This document shows, piece by piece, positions 32,327 to 42,511 of a stretch of DNA of 64,000 bases (position 1 is the stretch's first letter; the number at the start of each line of letters is the position of its first letter). Both the position numbers and the translations under genes were made by a program. Source of the stretch: Paenibacillus sp. YYML68 (GTDB taxonomy: Bacteria; Bacillota; Bacilli; Paenibacillales; NBRC-103111); assembly GCF_027923405.1 (NCBI RefSeq), contig NZ_BQYI01000001.1, positions 4,724,501 to 4,788,500 on the forward strand, given 5' to 3'. Below the pieces are notes generated by a model that saw nothing but the letters and a program-made list of their open reading frames with translations, had not been told where the DNA came from and did no database searches.

Positions 32327-35300
32327 TTATGGCTTGAAATGCGTATCCGTTTCTCTCAGCGCTTCAATTAAGCCGATTGCCCGCATCGCCCGGAAGAGTA
32401 TGGCAGCTCCTTCCGCTCGAGTAGCATTGGAGGCCGGCATGAAACGGTGCATGGAATCTCCATGCATCAGCTCTAGCTCCCGGGCCAGCTCGGCATATCC
32501 AATGGCCCAACCGGAAATGTCATCCCCGTCCGCGAAATCAGGCTCAGCCCCTCTATCCGTAAGCTCATCCGCGTGAGCCTGCGCCTTCTTCTCTAACCCT
32601 AACGATCGGATGAACATAGCGGCAAGCTCTTCCCGGCTGACTGAATCGTTCGGACGGAACCTTCCCTCATCCCCTTGAATCCAACCTGCAGCGGTCGCTT
32701 GACGAACATAGTCGAAGTACCAGTCCTTCTCCGTCACATCCTCGAAGGGCGGAACCGCCGCCGAGTTGGCGGAAGCCTGCGCTGCGATCTTCGCCTTCAG
32801 TTCGGCTGTCCCCATCGTCTCGACCAGCAGCTTAACCGCTTCTGCACGCGTCAACGACTCGGAAGGCATGAACAAGCCGCCCCCTCTGCCGTGAATCATC
32901 GTCCGAGCTGCCAGCACCTCGACCGTCTCTCTCGACCAGTGCCCGTCAAGATCCGCGAATCGTACGTCAACAGTCAGAAGCGCGTACACACCAGGCTCGG
33001 TAATCGCAGTGGTCACTCCGCCGTCTTCAAGGTCAAGCACACCTCCCGAGTACGTCCAGCTCTTCAGGCTGTCGTCCCACTTGAAGATGCCGAGCTTGCG
33101 CAGGTCGAAGCCTTTACCCGCGTCCGGCGCATAGCGCAGCGTGAGTGACATTGGCTTGCTGAACGTGTCTGCCTCATCATCCGTATCGATTCGGAACAGA
33201 TCACCGAAGCTTCTTAGCGGCGCTTTCACGGCCGCTCTCTCAGGCGCTTCCCCCTCCAGCTTACGGACGGTAATGACACTGCCTGGCTTCAGAACACCTT
33301 CAGGCAACGCCAGCGACACAGCTCCTTCGAAGCCGGTCCACTTGAGCGGACCACTGCCGACCTCTGCGGTTTGCTTGTTGTCATCAGGTGAAGCCGTACC
33401 TATACTTCCCCCAGACCCAGACCCAGGCTCATCCTCAGGCTCGTTAGCTGGCTCCTTCGTACTGCTCTCGACCAGAACGCCAGTAGATTCATTCCAGTAC
33501 GTGTCCACGGTGGACACCTGAATCTGGTAATCAGTATTGATTTCGAGCTGTTCCACCACAATTTGCTGCTCGCCAGGCGCTACAAACTTCGGCTCGCTGA
33601 ATGCCTGCTCTCCACGCTTGCGCCATGCGACCATTACGCTGCGCAGGTCCGCATCAGAAGGATCGCGCCACGCCACAGCCAGCGATTGCCCGGCCACACG
33701 CCGAGCTGTCACAGCGGTCACCTCCGCTGTCGGCGTAGTATCCATAATCAATTCCTGCTCAGCCAGAGTAGCCGCTCGAACGACGAGGCCTTCAGACTCC
33801 ATATCATTGGCTCCAACCGTCGTCAGCTTCAATTCGTAAGCCACTCCCGCTTCCAGCCGCTCTAGCCCGTAAGAGAGCTCCCCTGGGGCAAGCTCTATCG
33901 GCTGACCATACTCCGCCGCACCTTCCTTACGCCAATACAACCTGAACGCCTTCACCCATGGCGAAGCATCCGCCTTCCACATGGCGACCATTGAACGGGA
34001 GGCTCCAACCGCCTCCAGCTCTCGAGCCGCTTCCTTCGGAGGAGCATCACCTGCAACAATCGTTACAGGCAGCCACTCCGAATCCAATACAGACACACCC
34101 GAATAGCTCAATGCGCCGGGAGCTGCCATGAAGCGGTAATCAGCACCCTCTGTTAAGCTTACGTTCGGCACATAGCGATAATACTTAGAGACCAGCGTAC
34201 CGTCCGACATCGCTTCAGCGCCAACTGCCTCGACGCGGCCCGCGACCGGCTCGCCAAGCCCTGTCTCCAGAAGCAAGGTATCGTCCGTAATCGTACTTAC
34301 CTTCATAGGCTTGCTGAACGCAATCCTCAAGCCTAATACATCGTCACCCTCCACCTTCTCCACTTCCGGAGGCAAATAGGTCACCAATGGGATATTGACA
34401 TCGAAGTGCGGAGGAAGGACAACCAGCTCTTCACTGTATGCCGTCTCGTAGCCCGGCTTCTCATATTGCACCCGCCACTTGCCCTCCGGCACATCCCAGC
34501 CGTAACGGCCCTGCGAATTGGTGACCAGCGGATTCGTCTGCATATACCACTCCGCGTCCCAGAACAGCCACTCTCCCGACACAGGGTCCTGCTGATACAA
34601 TGATGCCACAACGCCTTCCAGCCGATTGCTCGGCACTGCCTCATATACATAACCGCTAGGATCGTAAATCCAGTTTGGATCGGCGACCAGGTTTTCCTTG
34701 TCGTGCCGCTCCATTTCCTCCTTCTCCTCTGGCGTTCTGCAGCGATCGATAGCTCCTGCCGCTGACATACGATCCCGCCACTCTTGATCCTTCTTGAACT
34801 CCTCCTTCAGCTCATCGAGCCGGTCCTTCCAGTTGTTCTTTACGGAATTACCAAGCGCTAGAAGACCTTCGGAAACTCCGAAGCCCAGGATCGGCGGAAT
34901 CGGAAGATGCGTAGCGACAAGAGCAAACCCAGTAATCGTATTTTTGGCTATCAAGTCGGTGCTCGCTTGATCGAACAACAGATTGGTCATGTTGATATAA
35001 TGACTCCGGGTCGGTCCATGACATTCATTCGCGATGACATAATCCTGGAAGGCGAGCAGTTCATCCGCATAATCGGTGAAATCCATCGCATCTGTCACAT
35101 AGCTTCTCAAATTGTTGGCGATGTCCAACACCTTGGCATTTAAACTATCCGGGAAAGCCGTCGTCAAGCCGATGACGATCTGGTCGACATCGTCCTTGCT
35201 ATGCCCCTGGACCAAAGAAGCAAGCACTGCCTTCTCCCTAGGCGTCAGCAAGCTTTCCGAGATCGTAGCTTCAGTCCGAAGCTCCACACCTGTGCTCGTC

Positions 35301-38300
35301 GTCTTGAGCTCGCTCTTCACATTGCGGTATGGCTTGCCGCTGCCGTCTCCCTTCACTCGTCTTGCTGTGATGCGCATGTAACCAGCATACTCCTCGCTGT
35401 TGCCCATCTTGAACTTGATCAAGGGAGAATTGTACGCGCCGTCGGTCGGATCGCGCAGAGCCTGAGCGCCGAGATGCACGGCCCCCTCAGCTTCCTCTGC
35501 GATCTCATATTCCGCCAGCCTCCAGGCATCAGGCATTGCAGCTACAGCCGCCTCCAGATCAGCTGTGTCCGGCTTAGGCAATGGCGCTGGCTCCAGAGGC
35601 GCCACATCGTACGTTACATAAACCCCTCCGAGCTTCGAAGCCCCCATCGGGGTAACGACCTGAAACTTATCTTTAGCCGGCACGTACACCGCAGGCACTT
35701 CGTTCTTCTCGAATTGAACGCGCACATTAGACACCCGAGAGTTGTCATTGAATTGGATTTCGAATAGGAGATGGCGTCCCATATCAGCGACAAACGGGAA
35801 TCGCGCCACACCGTTCCGGGGATCAAAGCTATACGTGCTGCCTTGAGACACCATCTTGATGCTGGTCACTACCGGATGATTCTTGTCGTAGGAGACGACG
35901 ACTGGCTCGGAGGTAACCGATTTCTCGCCATCCTCCATAACCGCCGTTAGATGATGCCGTTCACCATCGCCCCATATCCGTTGTTCGGGCTTCGGAGGAA
36001 GCTTCACCTTGGCCGACCATAGACCGCCGCTCGTTGCCTTCGCCTCACCGATCAGATTCTGTCCGGAATAAATCAGCACGCGGCTGCCCGCAATGGCACG
36101 CCCACTCACCGGCACATGCTCATCAGCCACTCGGCCCGGAGCAATCATGGTAACTTCAACCGGGTAGATATAGGCGCGTCCCACGACTTCTTCCCTCTGC
36201 TCTGCTGAGCTCGCCGATTGATACGCAATGGCGAATTGAACAGCGCTGCGCTCCTTCTGAGTCAATGACAGCTTCAGTCTATATACGACCGCACCTGATG
36301 CTCCGGGCTGCAGATTGCCGATGGGTATTTCATAAGCGCCGTCCTCCCGTTGAATCGGTTCGACTGGTGTACCGTTCCATACAACGCTGCCCGCAATTAA
36401 TTCAGCACCGAAGGGCACCGGCACAATCAGCTTGGCATTCGTGACGGAGCTGCTCTTCGTATCGAGACGGTAGCTGCCGCGCAGCGTCACGCTTTCGCCC
36501 GACATAGCCTCACTTCGCACGAGCAGCCCATTGCCCGGTACGCCATAGAACAAGTCTGCCTGATCCCGCAGCACGATAGGCGGCAGCTCCAGAAGCTGTC
36601 CGTCCGTCATCTCTACCTCGTAATATTGCACGATCGCTGTTGGATAATAAGGTGGTACGTTGTAGTTCCGTAGTGTCTTTTGTATGCGAAGGCGCAGTTG
36701 ACCCGTCTCGGGGAGAGACATGTCAATCCGCCCCCCTGTTGTAACAGGAGCTCCGATCAACGTTTTGTATTTTCCGTCTACCAGCTTCTCGACGACAACG
36801 TTCACAAAATCAATATTGTTGTAATTGACGATTGAGCTCGTAATTCTGCCCTTCTCTTCAATCTCCAGCCGCACGCTCCCTCTCCGATAGCTATCGAGCA
36901 CAGTCTCTTCGCAGTCGGAGGTTAAGCCGTTCCTCGCTCCGTTCATGCACACGGTGATCCGATCACCTGCAACACCTCGGAAGCTCCATACATTATTATA
37001 AATGATGGATTGGCTCAAATAAGATGAGTTGCTGCTCTTCAAGCTCATGCCATAATCCTGAGCCGTCCTGCGCTCCCAAATATCGATATCATCCCATGTC
37101 CCATTTACACGCTTTACCTGGGCATCGACCTCGACTCGTGCAGCTCCTAATGTTGTTACCTCCATATTATGAGGAGTAGCTTTGCCCGATTCTACATTGA
37201 CGGTTGCTCTGCTGCCCTGATACAGGGGCGGAATAGTCCGTTCGACATGGACTTGATATTGGCCGGCAGGGGCCGACAAGGCATACACGCCATTCTGATC
37301 GCTTTCGACAGCCGCCACAATCCCGCCCAGCAAGTAGTTAATCAGCTTGACCGTTACCCCTTGTACCGGGTTGCCCTCCGAATCGGTCACAACCCCCTCC
37401 ACGATGCCGTCCGGCACTAGAGCTACCGGCACCGTCAACAGCTGACTCCCCGGCGACAGCACCACGTCGCGCGGCTCGGAAGGGAGATACAGCTGCGGCA
37501 CAATAACCTCAATGCGCCAGGCTTCACCTGCCCGACGTGTACCCGGCAGCTTGAATATACCTTCCCATGTAGATGGCGGCAGCTGCACTTCCCCCGTTGT
37601 CTCATTCAAGAAACGCACCTTAGCCCCTGGAATTGGCTGTCCGGATGATCCCTCAACCTTAACCTCTAACGAGGCAAAAGGGACAGGGGATAAAGTAACT
37701 GCCGTACGCTGCCCCTCAACAACCGCAGTCCCTGCTTGCTCCAGAAGGAGCGCACCCCTGGCATCGCGCAGAGACAGCGTATACGCATCGGCAGCAGGCA
37801 GCGCCAGCTTATAGATGGCAGCCTTATCGATGCGAACACTTGCACCTTGGTGGTTTGCGTTAACAGCAGTAAGGAATGCATTCTGAAGATGAGACAAGTA
37901 GGTCGCATCCAGTGTTACCTCCAGCTCCCCTGCCACGCGCAACGGCAGCTTCTCCCCGTCTATGTCCCGGAATACGCGATCGTCTTCAAGATCCTTAACC
38001 CGAACGCCGGTCAGCAGCTGAGCGCCTTCCGGTAATGTCCATGTCCCTTGATACACGCCGGGGGCATCAAGGCGTTCGCTCAGTGCCAGCTCGCTTACCC
38101 GTTGACCTTGTGCTGCCACGTACGTGACCGAAGCCCCTAACTCCCTCCCCGGACCGGCGGTGGCTGTGATGGTTACGCTGCTACCCATACGAATGGCACC
38201 TCCCGAAGGAGCTTGCACGGATAGAAGCGCCCTCGTAATGCCATTCGGTGGAGGAGGCGGCTCCTGGTCGCAGTTGTCTGACAAACAAACAGAGTACAGC

Positions 38301-40192
38301 TGCGCATCATCCCCCAGTACGAACACCGCTTTCTCCCCGTCACCGCTTAGCATCGCACTCCTTGTCATCTGGCTGCGGTGTCCCAAATAAGTGTAGGCTT
38401 CTGAACGCCAATCAAATCGGATGGCGCCCCAAGGTGAATTGAAGGGACCCGTCGAAGAGCCTTCGACAGGATTACGGTTGTAATACGTAAGTGCGATGTA
38501 GCGGCCGTCTGCGCTCAAGCTAGGATTTCCTAAAGATATCGTGCTAGAGAGCTGCGTCGATCGGTACATGGCAACAGTCTCACCGCTCTCTCTATCGTGG
38601 ATATAAATCCGCTGATGCTGGAATCGAAGTCCCCCCGTAAACGCCACGTATCTCCCATCGTGGGAGACACTAAGTTGTCGAACCTCAAAGGGCTCACCCT
38701 GATCATTTTGCACACGTATCCGCTCCGTCGTACCGCTTGTCACGTCATACATGAATAGCTCCGATACCGGGTAAGGACCTGCTTCAGGGGCTTCTGTAGA
38801 AGTCGCTATGAAATAGATATAACGCCCATCCCCGCTGAGTACAGGACTTCCGTATGCTTCAAACATCTCGGAGCCGTCCATCACCGGCGTAATCCGTTTC
38901 ATCGTCTTGGAAGCTGCGTAATACAAGAACACGTCGTTCTTCTCGTCCGTATCGCCTTCCACAATGCCGTCCGCATCAGACAGGAACGCGAGCAGTCCTC
39001 CGTCGGCGCTTAAGGACAAGTCATTCATCGAGGCTCTTGCCACATCTGTCACGGAGTCAGTTATACCGGACTTCCGGTCCAACCATACAATATTACTGCT
39101 TGTATCCACAAAGGCCACCTTGCTGCCATCCGCGCTGACAGCCAGCTTCCCTCTTCCACTGCGGTACCTGGACTCCGCATCCGCGAGTCTGTCCACCTTC
39201 TCTTCTCGTTCATCATAGACATAGATTCCAACCTGTTCTTCCGCATCGGGAAGATTCGGTGAGTTCGAGAAGAATAGAACCGTGCGCCCGTCCTTGCTAA
39301 GCACCGGACTCGCGACCACGTACTCGTACCCATTCTCTGAGGGAACAGAGGCAATCTTCACGGCTCTGCTATGGAAGGTTGCGCTTGATACGGGATAAGG
39401 CTCCGAGCGGTTACCCGCTTCATCGACGGCAATGATTCCATAATGGAACAGCTCCATCTCGGGCAGGCCCGCATCCACATACACGAGCTCCTCTGTCTCA
39501 GCGATCGCCTCTCCATTGCGATTCACAATGTAATATGCGATCGACGGATCAGTCACTACCTCACCGGAAGGCCCCTCCATCAGCGGCGGCTCCCACTCCA
39601 GTACAATATGATCGGCCTCTCCGGGATTCGCTGTAACTCCAGCCGGTGCATTGGGCGGAATGGAGTCGTATATGATCGTCTGGGTGGGGGTTGCTTCGCT
39701 TCGCTCTCCATTCCTTTCGGCGTATGCCGTAATTTGATAGCTGCCTTGAGACACGAATCCGATCCCAATGCTGAAGGTCGACATGCCGGGCTCCTCCGAA
39801 GGTCCCGTCGCCACTCCCTTATACGACTCTGGGTACCCATTGCCGGAATCGACAGCTACCATTACTTCGGCATCCGTTATGGCTGTCCCAGTCACTTGTA
39901 TGCTGTGCTCCCTTACATATGCCGGAATCGGGTTAAGTATAGGAGGCGTAAGTACCGCTTCGGCTAATTTCGCACCTTCGTTCTCATCCATAATGAGCTC
40001 AGTAAAGGTACCATGCGCTTGCTCTGCTTCCTTCAAATCCCCTTCTATACTGGTGTCGGCATAGCTTCCGGTGGGCAGCATGCCTGTTAGCAGACCTGCA
40101 ATTAATAACAGGCTGATTACACGTCTGCCTGCCCTCCTCGCCCAGCCCTTTCCTCGGCCGGTCCTTCCTCGCTCCAACGCCTCACTCATCAT
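32327..40192 (-). CDS. Giant SLH-anchored multidomain surface protein
   Basis: About 2620 residues. Start at the ATG at 40192, six bases after GAGGAG; an upstream in-frame ATG (40219) lacks a site. A signal peptide with Arg-rich n-region and LLLIAGLLTGMLPTGSYA is followed by an FN3-like domain (about 190-280) and a TolB/WD40-like beta-propeller (about 290-650, repeats of 'SADGRYIAF' type). A long beta-rich region with carboxypeptidase-regulatory-like domains (about 930-1060, GVVTDSEGNPVQGVTV) leads to a bacterial Ig/SbsA-like domain (about 1950-2050), FN3 domains, a ZU5-like segment and three SLH domains (about 2440-2610). It should be exported and held on the cell wall through the SLH triplet. 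Ligand or enzyme function is unknown. Confidence 0.88.
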   Translation of the reverse strand: MMSEALERGRTGRGKGWARRAGRRVISLLLIAGLLTGMLPTGSYADTSIEGDLKEAEQAHGTFTELIMDENEGAKLAEAVLTPPILNPIPAYVREHSIQVTGTAITDAEVMVAVDSGNGYPESYKGVATGPSEEPGMSTFSIGIGFVSQGSYQITAYAERNGERSEATPTQTIIYDSIPPNAPAGVTANPGEADHIVLEWEPPLMEGPSGEVVTDPSIAYYIVNRNGEAIAETEELVYVDAGLPEMELFHYGIIAVDEAGNRSEPYPVSSATFHSRAVKIASVPSENGYEYVVASPVLSKDGRTVLFFSNSPNLPDAEEQVGIYVYDEREEKVDRLADAESRYRSGRGKLAVSADGSKVAFVDTSSNIVWLDRKSGITDSVTDVARASMNDLSLSADGGLLAFLSDADGIVEGDTDEKNDVFLYYAASKTMKRITPVMDGSEMFEAYGSPVLSGDGRYIYFIATSTEAPEAGPYPVSELFMYDVTSGTTERIRVQNDQGEPFEVRQLSVSHDGRYVAFTGGLRFQHQRIYIHDRESGETVAMYRSTQLSSTISLGNPSLSADGRYIALTYYNRNPVEGSSTGPFNSPWGAIRFDWRSEAYTYLGHRSQMTRSAMLSGDGEKAVFVLGDDAQLYSVCLSDNCDQEPPPPPNGITRALLSVQAPSGGAIRMGSSVTITATAGPGRELGASVTYVAAQGQRVSELALSERLDAPGVYQGTWTLPEGAQLLTGVRVKDLEDDRVFRDIDGEKLPLRVAGELEVTLDATYLSHLQNAFLTAVNANHQGASVRIDKAAIYKLALPAADAYTLSLRDARGALLLEQAGTAVVEGQRTAVTLSPVPFASLEVKVEGSSGQPIPGAKVRFLNETTGEVQLPPSTWEGIFKLPGTRRAGEAWRIEVIVPQLYLPSEPRDVVLSPGSQLLTVPVALVPDGIVEGVVTDSEGNPVQGVTVKLINYLLGGIVAAVESDQNGVYALSAPAGQYQVHVERTIPPLYQGSRATVNVESGKATPHNMEVTTLGAARVEVDAQVKRVNGTWDDIDIWERRTAQDYGMSLKSSNSSYLSQSIIYNNVWSFRGVAGDRITVCMNGARNGLTSDCEETVLDSYRRGSVRLEIEEKGRITSSIVNYNNIDFVNVVVEKLVDGKYKTLIGAPVTTGGRIDMSLPETGQLRLRIQKTLRNYNVPPYYPTAIVQYYEVEMTDGQLLELPPIVLRDQADLFYGVPGNGLLVRSEAMSGESVTLRGSYRLDTKSSSVTNAKLIVPVPFGAELIAGSVVWNGTPVEPIQREDGAYEIPIGNLQPGASGAVVYRLKLSLTQKERSAVQFAIAYQSASSAEQREEVVGRAYIYPVEVTMIAPGRVADEHVPVSGRAIAGSRVLIYSGQNLIGEAKATSGGLWSAKVKLPPKPEQRIWGDGERHHLTAVMEDGEKSVTSEPVVVSYDKNHPVVTSIKMVSQGSTYSFDPRNGVARFPFVADMGRHLLFEIQFNDNSRVSNVRVQFEKNEVPAVYVPAKDKFQVVTPMGASKLGGVYVTYDVAPLEPAPLPKPDTADLEAAVAAMPDAWRLAEYEIAEEAEGAVHLGAQALRDPTDGAYNSPLIKFKMGNSEEYAGYMRITARRVKGDGSGKPYRNVKSELKTTSTGVELRTEATISESLLTPREKAVLASLVQGHSKDDVDQIVIGLTTAFPDSLNAKVLDIANNLRSYVTDAMDFTDYADELLAFQDYVIANECHGPTRSHYINMTNLLFDQASTDLIAKNTITGFALVATHLPIPPILGFGVSEGLLALGNSVKNNWKDRLDELKEEFKKDQEWRDRMSAAGAIDRCRTPEEKEEMERHDKENLVADPNWIYDPSGYVYEAVPSNRLEGVVASLYQQDPVSGEWLFWDAEWYMQTNPLVTNSQGRYGWDVPEGKWRVQYEKPGYETAYSEELVVLPPHFDVNIPLVTYLPPEVEKVEGDDVLGLRIAFSKPMKVSTITDDTLLLETGLGEPVAGRVEAVGAEAMSDGTLVSKYYRYVPNVSLTEGADYRFMAAPGALSYSGVSVLDSEWLPVTIVAGDAPPKEAARELEAVGASRSMVAMWKADASPWVKAFRLYWRKEGAAEYGQPIELAPGELSYGLERLEAGVAYELKLTTVGANDMESEGLVVRAATLAEQELIMDTTPTAEVTAVTARRVAGQSLAVAWRDPSDADLRSVMVAWRKRGEQAFSEPKFVAPGEQQIVVEQLEINTDYQIQVSTVDTYWNESTGVLVESSTKEPANEPEDEPGSGSGGSIGTASPDDNKQTAEVGSGPLKWTGFEGAVSLALPEGVLKPGSVITVRKLEGEAPERAAVKAPLRSFGDLFRIDTDDEADTFSKPMSLTLRYAPDAGKGFDLRKLGIFKWDDSLKSWTYSGGVLDLEDGGVTTAITEPGVYALLTVDVRFADLDGHWSRETVEVLAARTMIHGRGGGLFMPSESLTRAEAVKLLVETMGTAELKAKIAAQASANSAAVPPFEDVTEKDWYFDYVRQATAAGWIQGDEGRFRPNDSVSREELAAMFIRSLGLEKKAQAHADELTDRGAEPDFADGDDISGWAIGYAELARELELMHGDSMHRFMPASNATRAEGAAILFRAMRAIGLIEALRETDTHFKP

Positions 40193-40410
40193 AACCATCT
40201 CCTCTATTGCACATTTCAAAGAAATCTACATCCTCCAACTTGTAGCTGCACCCACAGTATAAGAAATTGGAGATCATGCATATAGTTACAACTTGTCATT
40301 CTTATTGTCATTTCACTACCGCTATTGCCAACTTATGCTGTTATGCTACAATGAATCATACATCATCGAATGACAGACTTATCAACAGCTATGTATAGGT
40401 GTTCAATACA

Positions 40411-40424
40411 TGTAAGCGCTTCAC
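40411..40424. promoter_or_regulatory. Candidate catabolite-responsive element (cre)
   Basis: TGTAAGCGCTTCAC (continuing ACA) matches the CcpA cre consensus TGTAARCGYTTWCA closely, including the central CG. It lies 84 bases before the start of the AT-hook protein gene and about 220 bases upstream of the divergent SLH gene. Confidence 0.5.
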
Positions 40425-40494
40425 AATTGAGCGATTTATAGCCCTTCATGCCTGCAGAAGCTCACCCACACTCAACTCTAAGGAGGATGCGACT

Positions 40495-41484
40495 ATGCCG
40501 CCTAGAAAGAAAATTGTCATTGCCAGCTCTAACTCTGCGAATGCGACTGAGGATGCACCTGCAGCATCAGTCGCTGAGCATGTGACCGTCAGCGATGCCA
40601 AGACAATAACCACGACCAAGCGGTCGCCGCGACGCAAAGCCGCAGCGAGCGCTCTTGAAGTGCAAGCCGAGGGGAACGCAAGGCTAGAGAAGGAGCTCAC
40701 CAGCAGCACACCTGCCTCGCAGCGTACTCGTAGCGGAACCGGAATGAGACGTAAGAGGACTGCGACGAGTACAGAGCTTGTCGTAGAGCCAATCGTAGAG
40801 CCTGCCGTAGCGCCTACCGGAGAGCCTGCCATAGCGCCTGCCGAGTTGCCAGTTGTAGAGCCAGCGGCAGAGTCAAGTGCTCAGCCAGTTGGGGAGCCCT
40901 CCTTACAGAGCGCTCCCCCTGCCGAGGCGCAGACGATGACACCTCCCGCCACACTCGCTCGCAAGCGCGGGCGCAAGCCCCGCGCCGCTGTCGTCACAGA
41001 CCCAGCCTCTCAGCCTCACCATTCAAGCGAGGCTTCAGGTGCGGACGCAACTGATCGACCCGATAGCTTGAACGCTGAGCACGTTAATGAGGATGCCGAC
41101 CATTCGAATACGTTCGTTCTAGAGGCTCGGGACAGCCAGACGAACGACAGCATCGCCCTCCCCTCCGACATCGACTCGGACGGCCTCAGCCTCATGCTGG
41201 GCGGCCCGCTGAAGAAGAAGCAGCGCAAGGATACGCACGAGAAGAGCCGCATGCACATCCGTAAGGATCTCATGGAGCGTCTGGAGAAGCTCGCCGAGGG
41301 CCGGAGCAAGGGCTTCAAGACGCTGCTGCTCAACTACGGCCTTGAGAAGGCGCTAGACGAGCTGGAGCAGGCCGAGGCGGCTCGGCGAGGCAGCACAGAT
41401 GGCGATATCGATACTAACGATAGCAACGACAGCGGCAGTGGTAGCAATAGCGAGATCAGCCACTCAGACAGTAGCAACAGCTAG
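40495..41484 (+). CDS. AT-hook / ribbon-helix-helix-like low-complexity protein
   Basis: 329 residues, ATG at 40495 with AAGGAGG nine bases upstream. The N-terminal 200 residues are disordered, rich in Ala/Pro/Glu/Thr with VEP/APxE repeats. An AT-hook-like motif (ARKRGRKPRA) follows. A conserved-looking basic helical segment near the C-terminus (KSRMHIRKDLMERLEKLAEG ... FKTLLLNYGLEKALDEL) resembles ribbon-helix-helix DNA-binding proteins. The protein ends in a Ser/Asp/Asn-rich tail. It is probably a DNA-binding nucleoid or regulatory protein. After the TAG stop the same frame continues Ser-rich for 21 codons to a second TAG. A cre-like site lies upstream. Confidence 0.7.
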   Translation: MPPRKKIVIASSNSANATEDAPAASVAEHVTVSDAKTITTTKRSPRRKAAASALEVQAEGNARLEKELTSSTPASQRTRSGTGMRRKRTATSTELVVEPIVEPAVAPTGEPAIAPAELPVVEPAAESSAQPVGEPSLQSAPPAEAQTMTPPATLARKRGRKPRAAVVTDPASQPHHSSEASGADATDRPDSLNAEHVNEDADHSNTFVLEARDSQTNDSIALPSDIDSDGLSLMLGGPLKKKQRKDTHEKSRMHIRKDLMERLEKLAEGRSKGFKTLLLNYGLEKALDELEQAEAARRGSTDGDIDTNDSNDSGSGSNSEISHSDSSNS

Positions 41485-41600
41485 ACCAGTAGCGAAGGCA
41501 CTAGCGACAGCTACACCAGCAGCGCAGACAGCAGCTCAAGCAACAGCTAGACCTCGCCCGCACGACCTATCGCCCTTCCGCACACATCAGCACCACAGCA

Positions 41601-41633
41601 AACAGGTGACGCCAGCACTCGGCGTCACCTGTT
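41601..41633 (+). terminator. Intrinsic terminator after the AT-hook gene
   Basis: A perfect 13-bp stem AACAGGTGACGCC / GGCGTCACCTGTT with a 7-base loop, followed by CTTTTTC. It also lies 23 bases beyond the convergent GNAT gene's end and may serve both. Confidence 0.9.
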
Positions 41634-41655
41634 CTTTTTCCCAACTATATCACCC

Positions 41656-42336
41656 TTAGATCGCCAGCAGTCGCAGCTTGTCCTGACCGCGAAGCTGCTC
41701 GACCATCTCGTACCATTCCTTAGGCTTCGCCTCCAGCACCGCGTAGTACGTCTCGAGGAAGGTCGCGATCAGGCTCGCTGGCACCTCATTCGTCTGTGCG
41801 GCCTCCCCGTCGATTGGCATGTAGCACAGGTCGAGACCGTGCACCGCTTCACCGTCAATTTGCCACGATGGATGCACGTAATCGAGCTCCAGCTTCCGGT
41901 ACCCGAGATGAGCCAGCACCTCTCTGCGCACATACGGATTCATCGACTTCACGCCGCCGAAGGCAAGCTCGCCCGTCTCCTCCGGGTTGTAGATCTCCGC
42001 GAGCATCCCATCCAGACGCCGTCCAGCCGTACGCGCCACCTCGCGCAGGTCCGCCATACGCCGACTAGCGAGGAATGGGCCGATGCCGAGACCGTCTCGA
42101 CCTATAATGGTGAAGTCCGTCATCGCGATCTCCATATCCGGATAGTATCGGTATTCGGTCGCGCCGACGACCTCACCCTCCAGCACAGCCACGAACACGC
42201 GAATGCTTGGGTCCTGAAGCGGCTCTGCCCACAGCTCATAAGCGAGCACCTCCTCCTTCGGAAATACACGCTTCATCAGCTCATGCATTTGGCGAAAATA
42301 CGGGTCCTCAATATGAGTAATACGATGATAGTCCAC
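41656..42336 (-). CDS. GNAT-family N-acetyltransferase
   Basis: 226 residues from the GTG at 42336, which follows AAAGGGG by 8 bases; a further in-frame GTG at 42357 has no site. The GNAT core strands are visible (IRVFVAVLEGEVVGATEYRYY; MTDFTIIGRDGLGIGPFLASRRMADL, the latter being the acetyl-CoA loop in a divergent R/Q-x-x-G-x-G/A form). It should transfer an acetyl group from acetyl-CoA to an amine; the substrate is unknown. It is divergent from the erythromycin-esterase homologue. Confidence 0.75.
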   Translation of the reverse strand: MDYHRITHIEDPYFRQMHELMKRVFPKEEVLAYELWAEPLQDPSIRVFVAVLEGEVVGATEYRYYPDMEIAMTDFTIIGRDGLGIGPFLASRRMADLREVARTAGRRLDGMLAEIYNPEETGELAFGGVKSMNPYVRREVLAHLGYRKLELDYVHPSWQIDGEAVHGLDLCYMPIDGEAAQTNEVPASLIATFLETYYAVLEAKPKEWYEMVEQLRGQDKLRLLAI

Positions 42337-42511
42337 GGTTATGCCCCTTTCTTCCACTATTTTACTAAAATTAGATTAACGTACGGTCCGCTGCGAAGTC
42401 AATCCATGGTCAGCAGGCTCCATCTTGAGCCAGCTACCCTGCGGCATGAAGCTGAGATGCCTGCGACATACTACCATTACTATACAACGATAAGGGAGAC
42501 AACCATTAACG

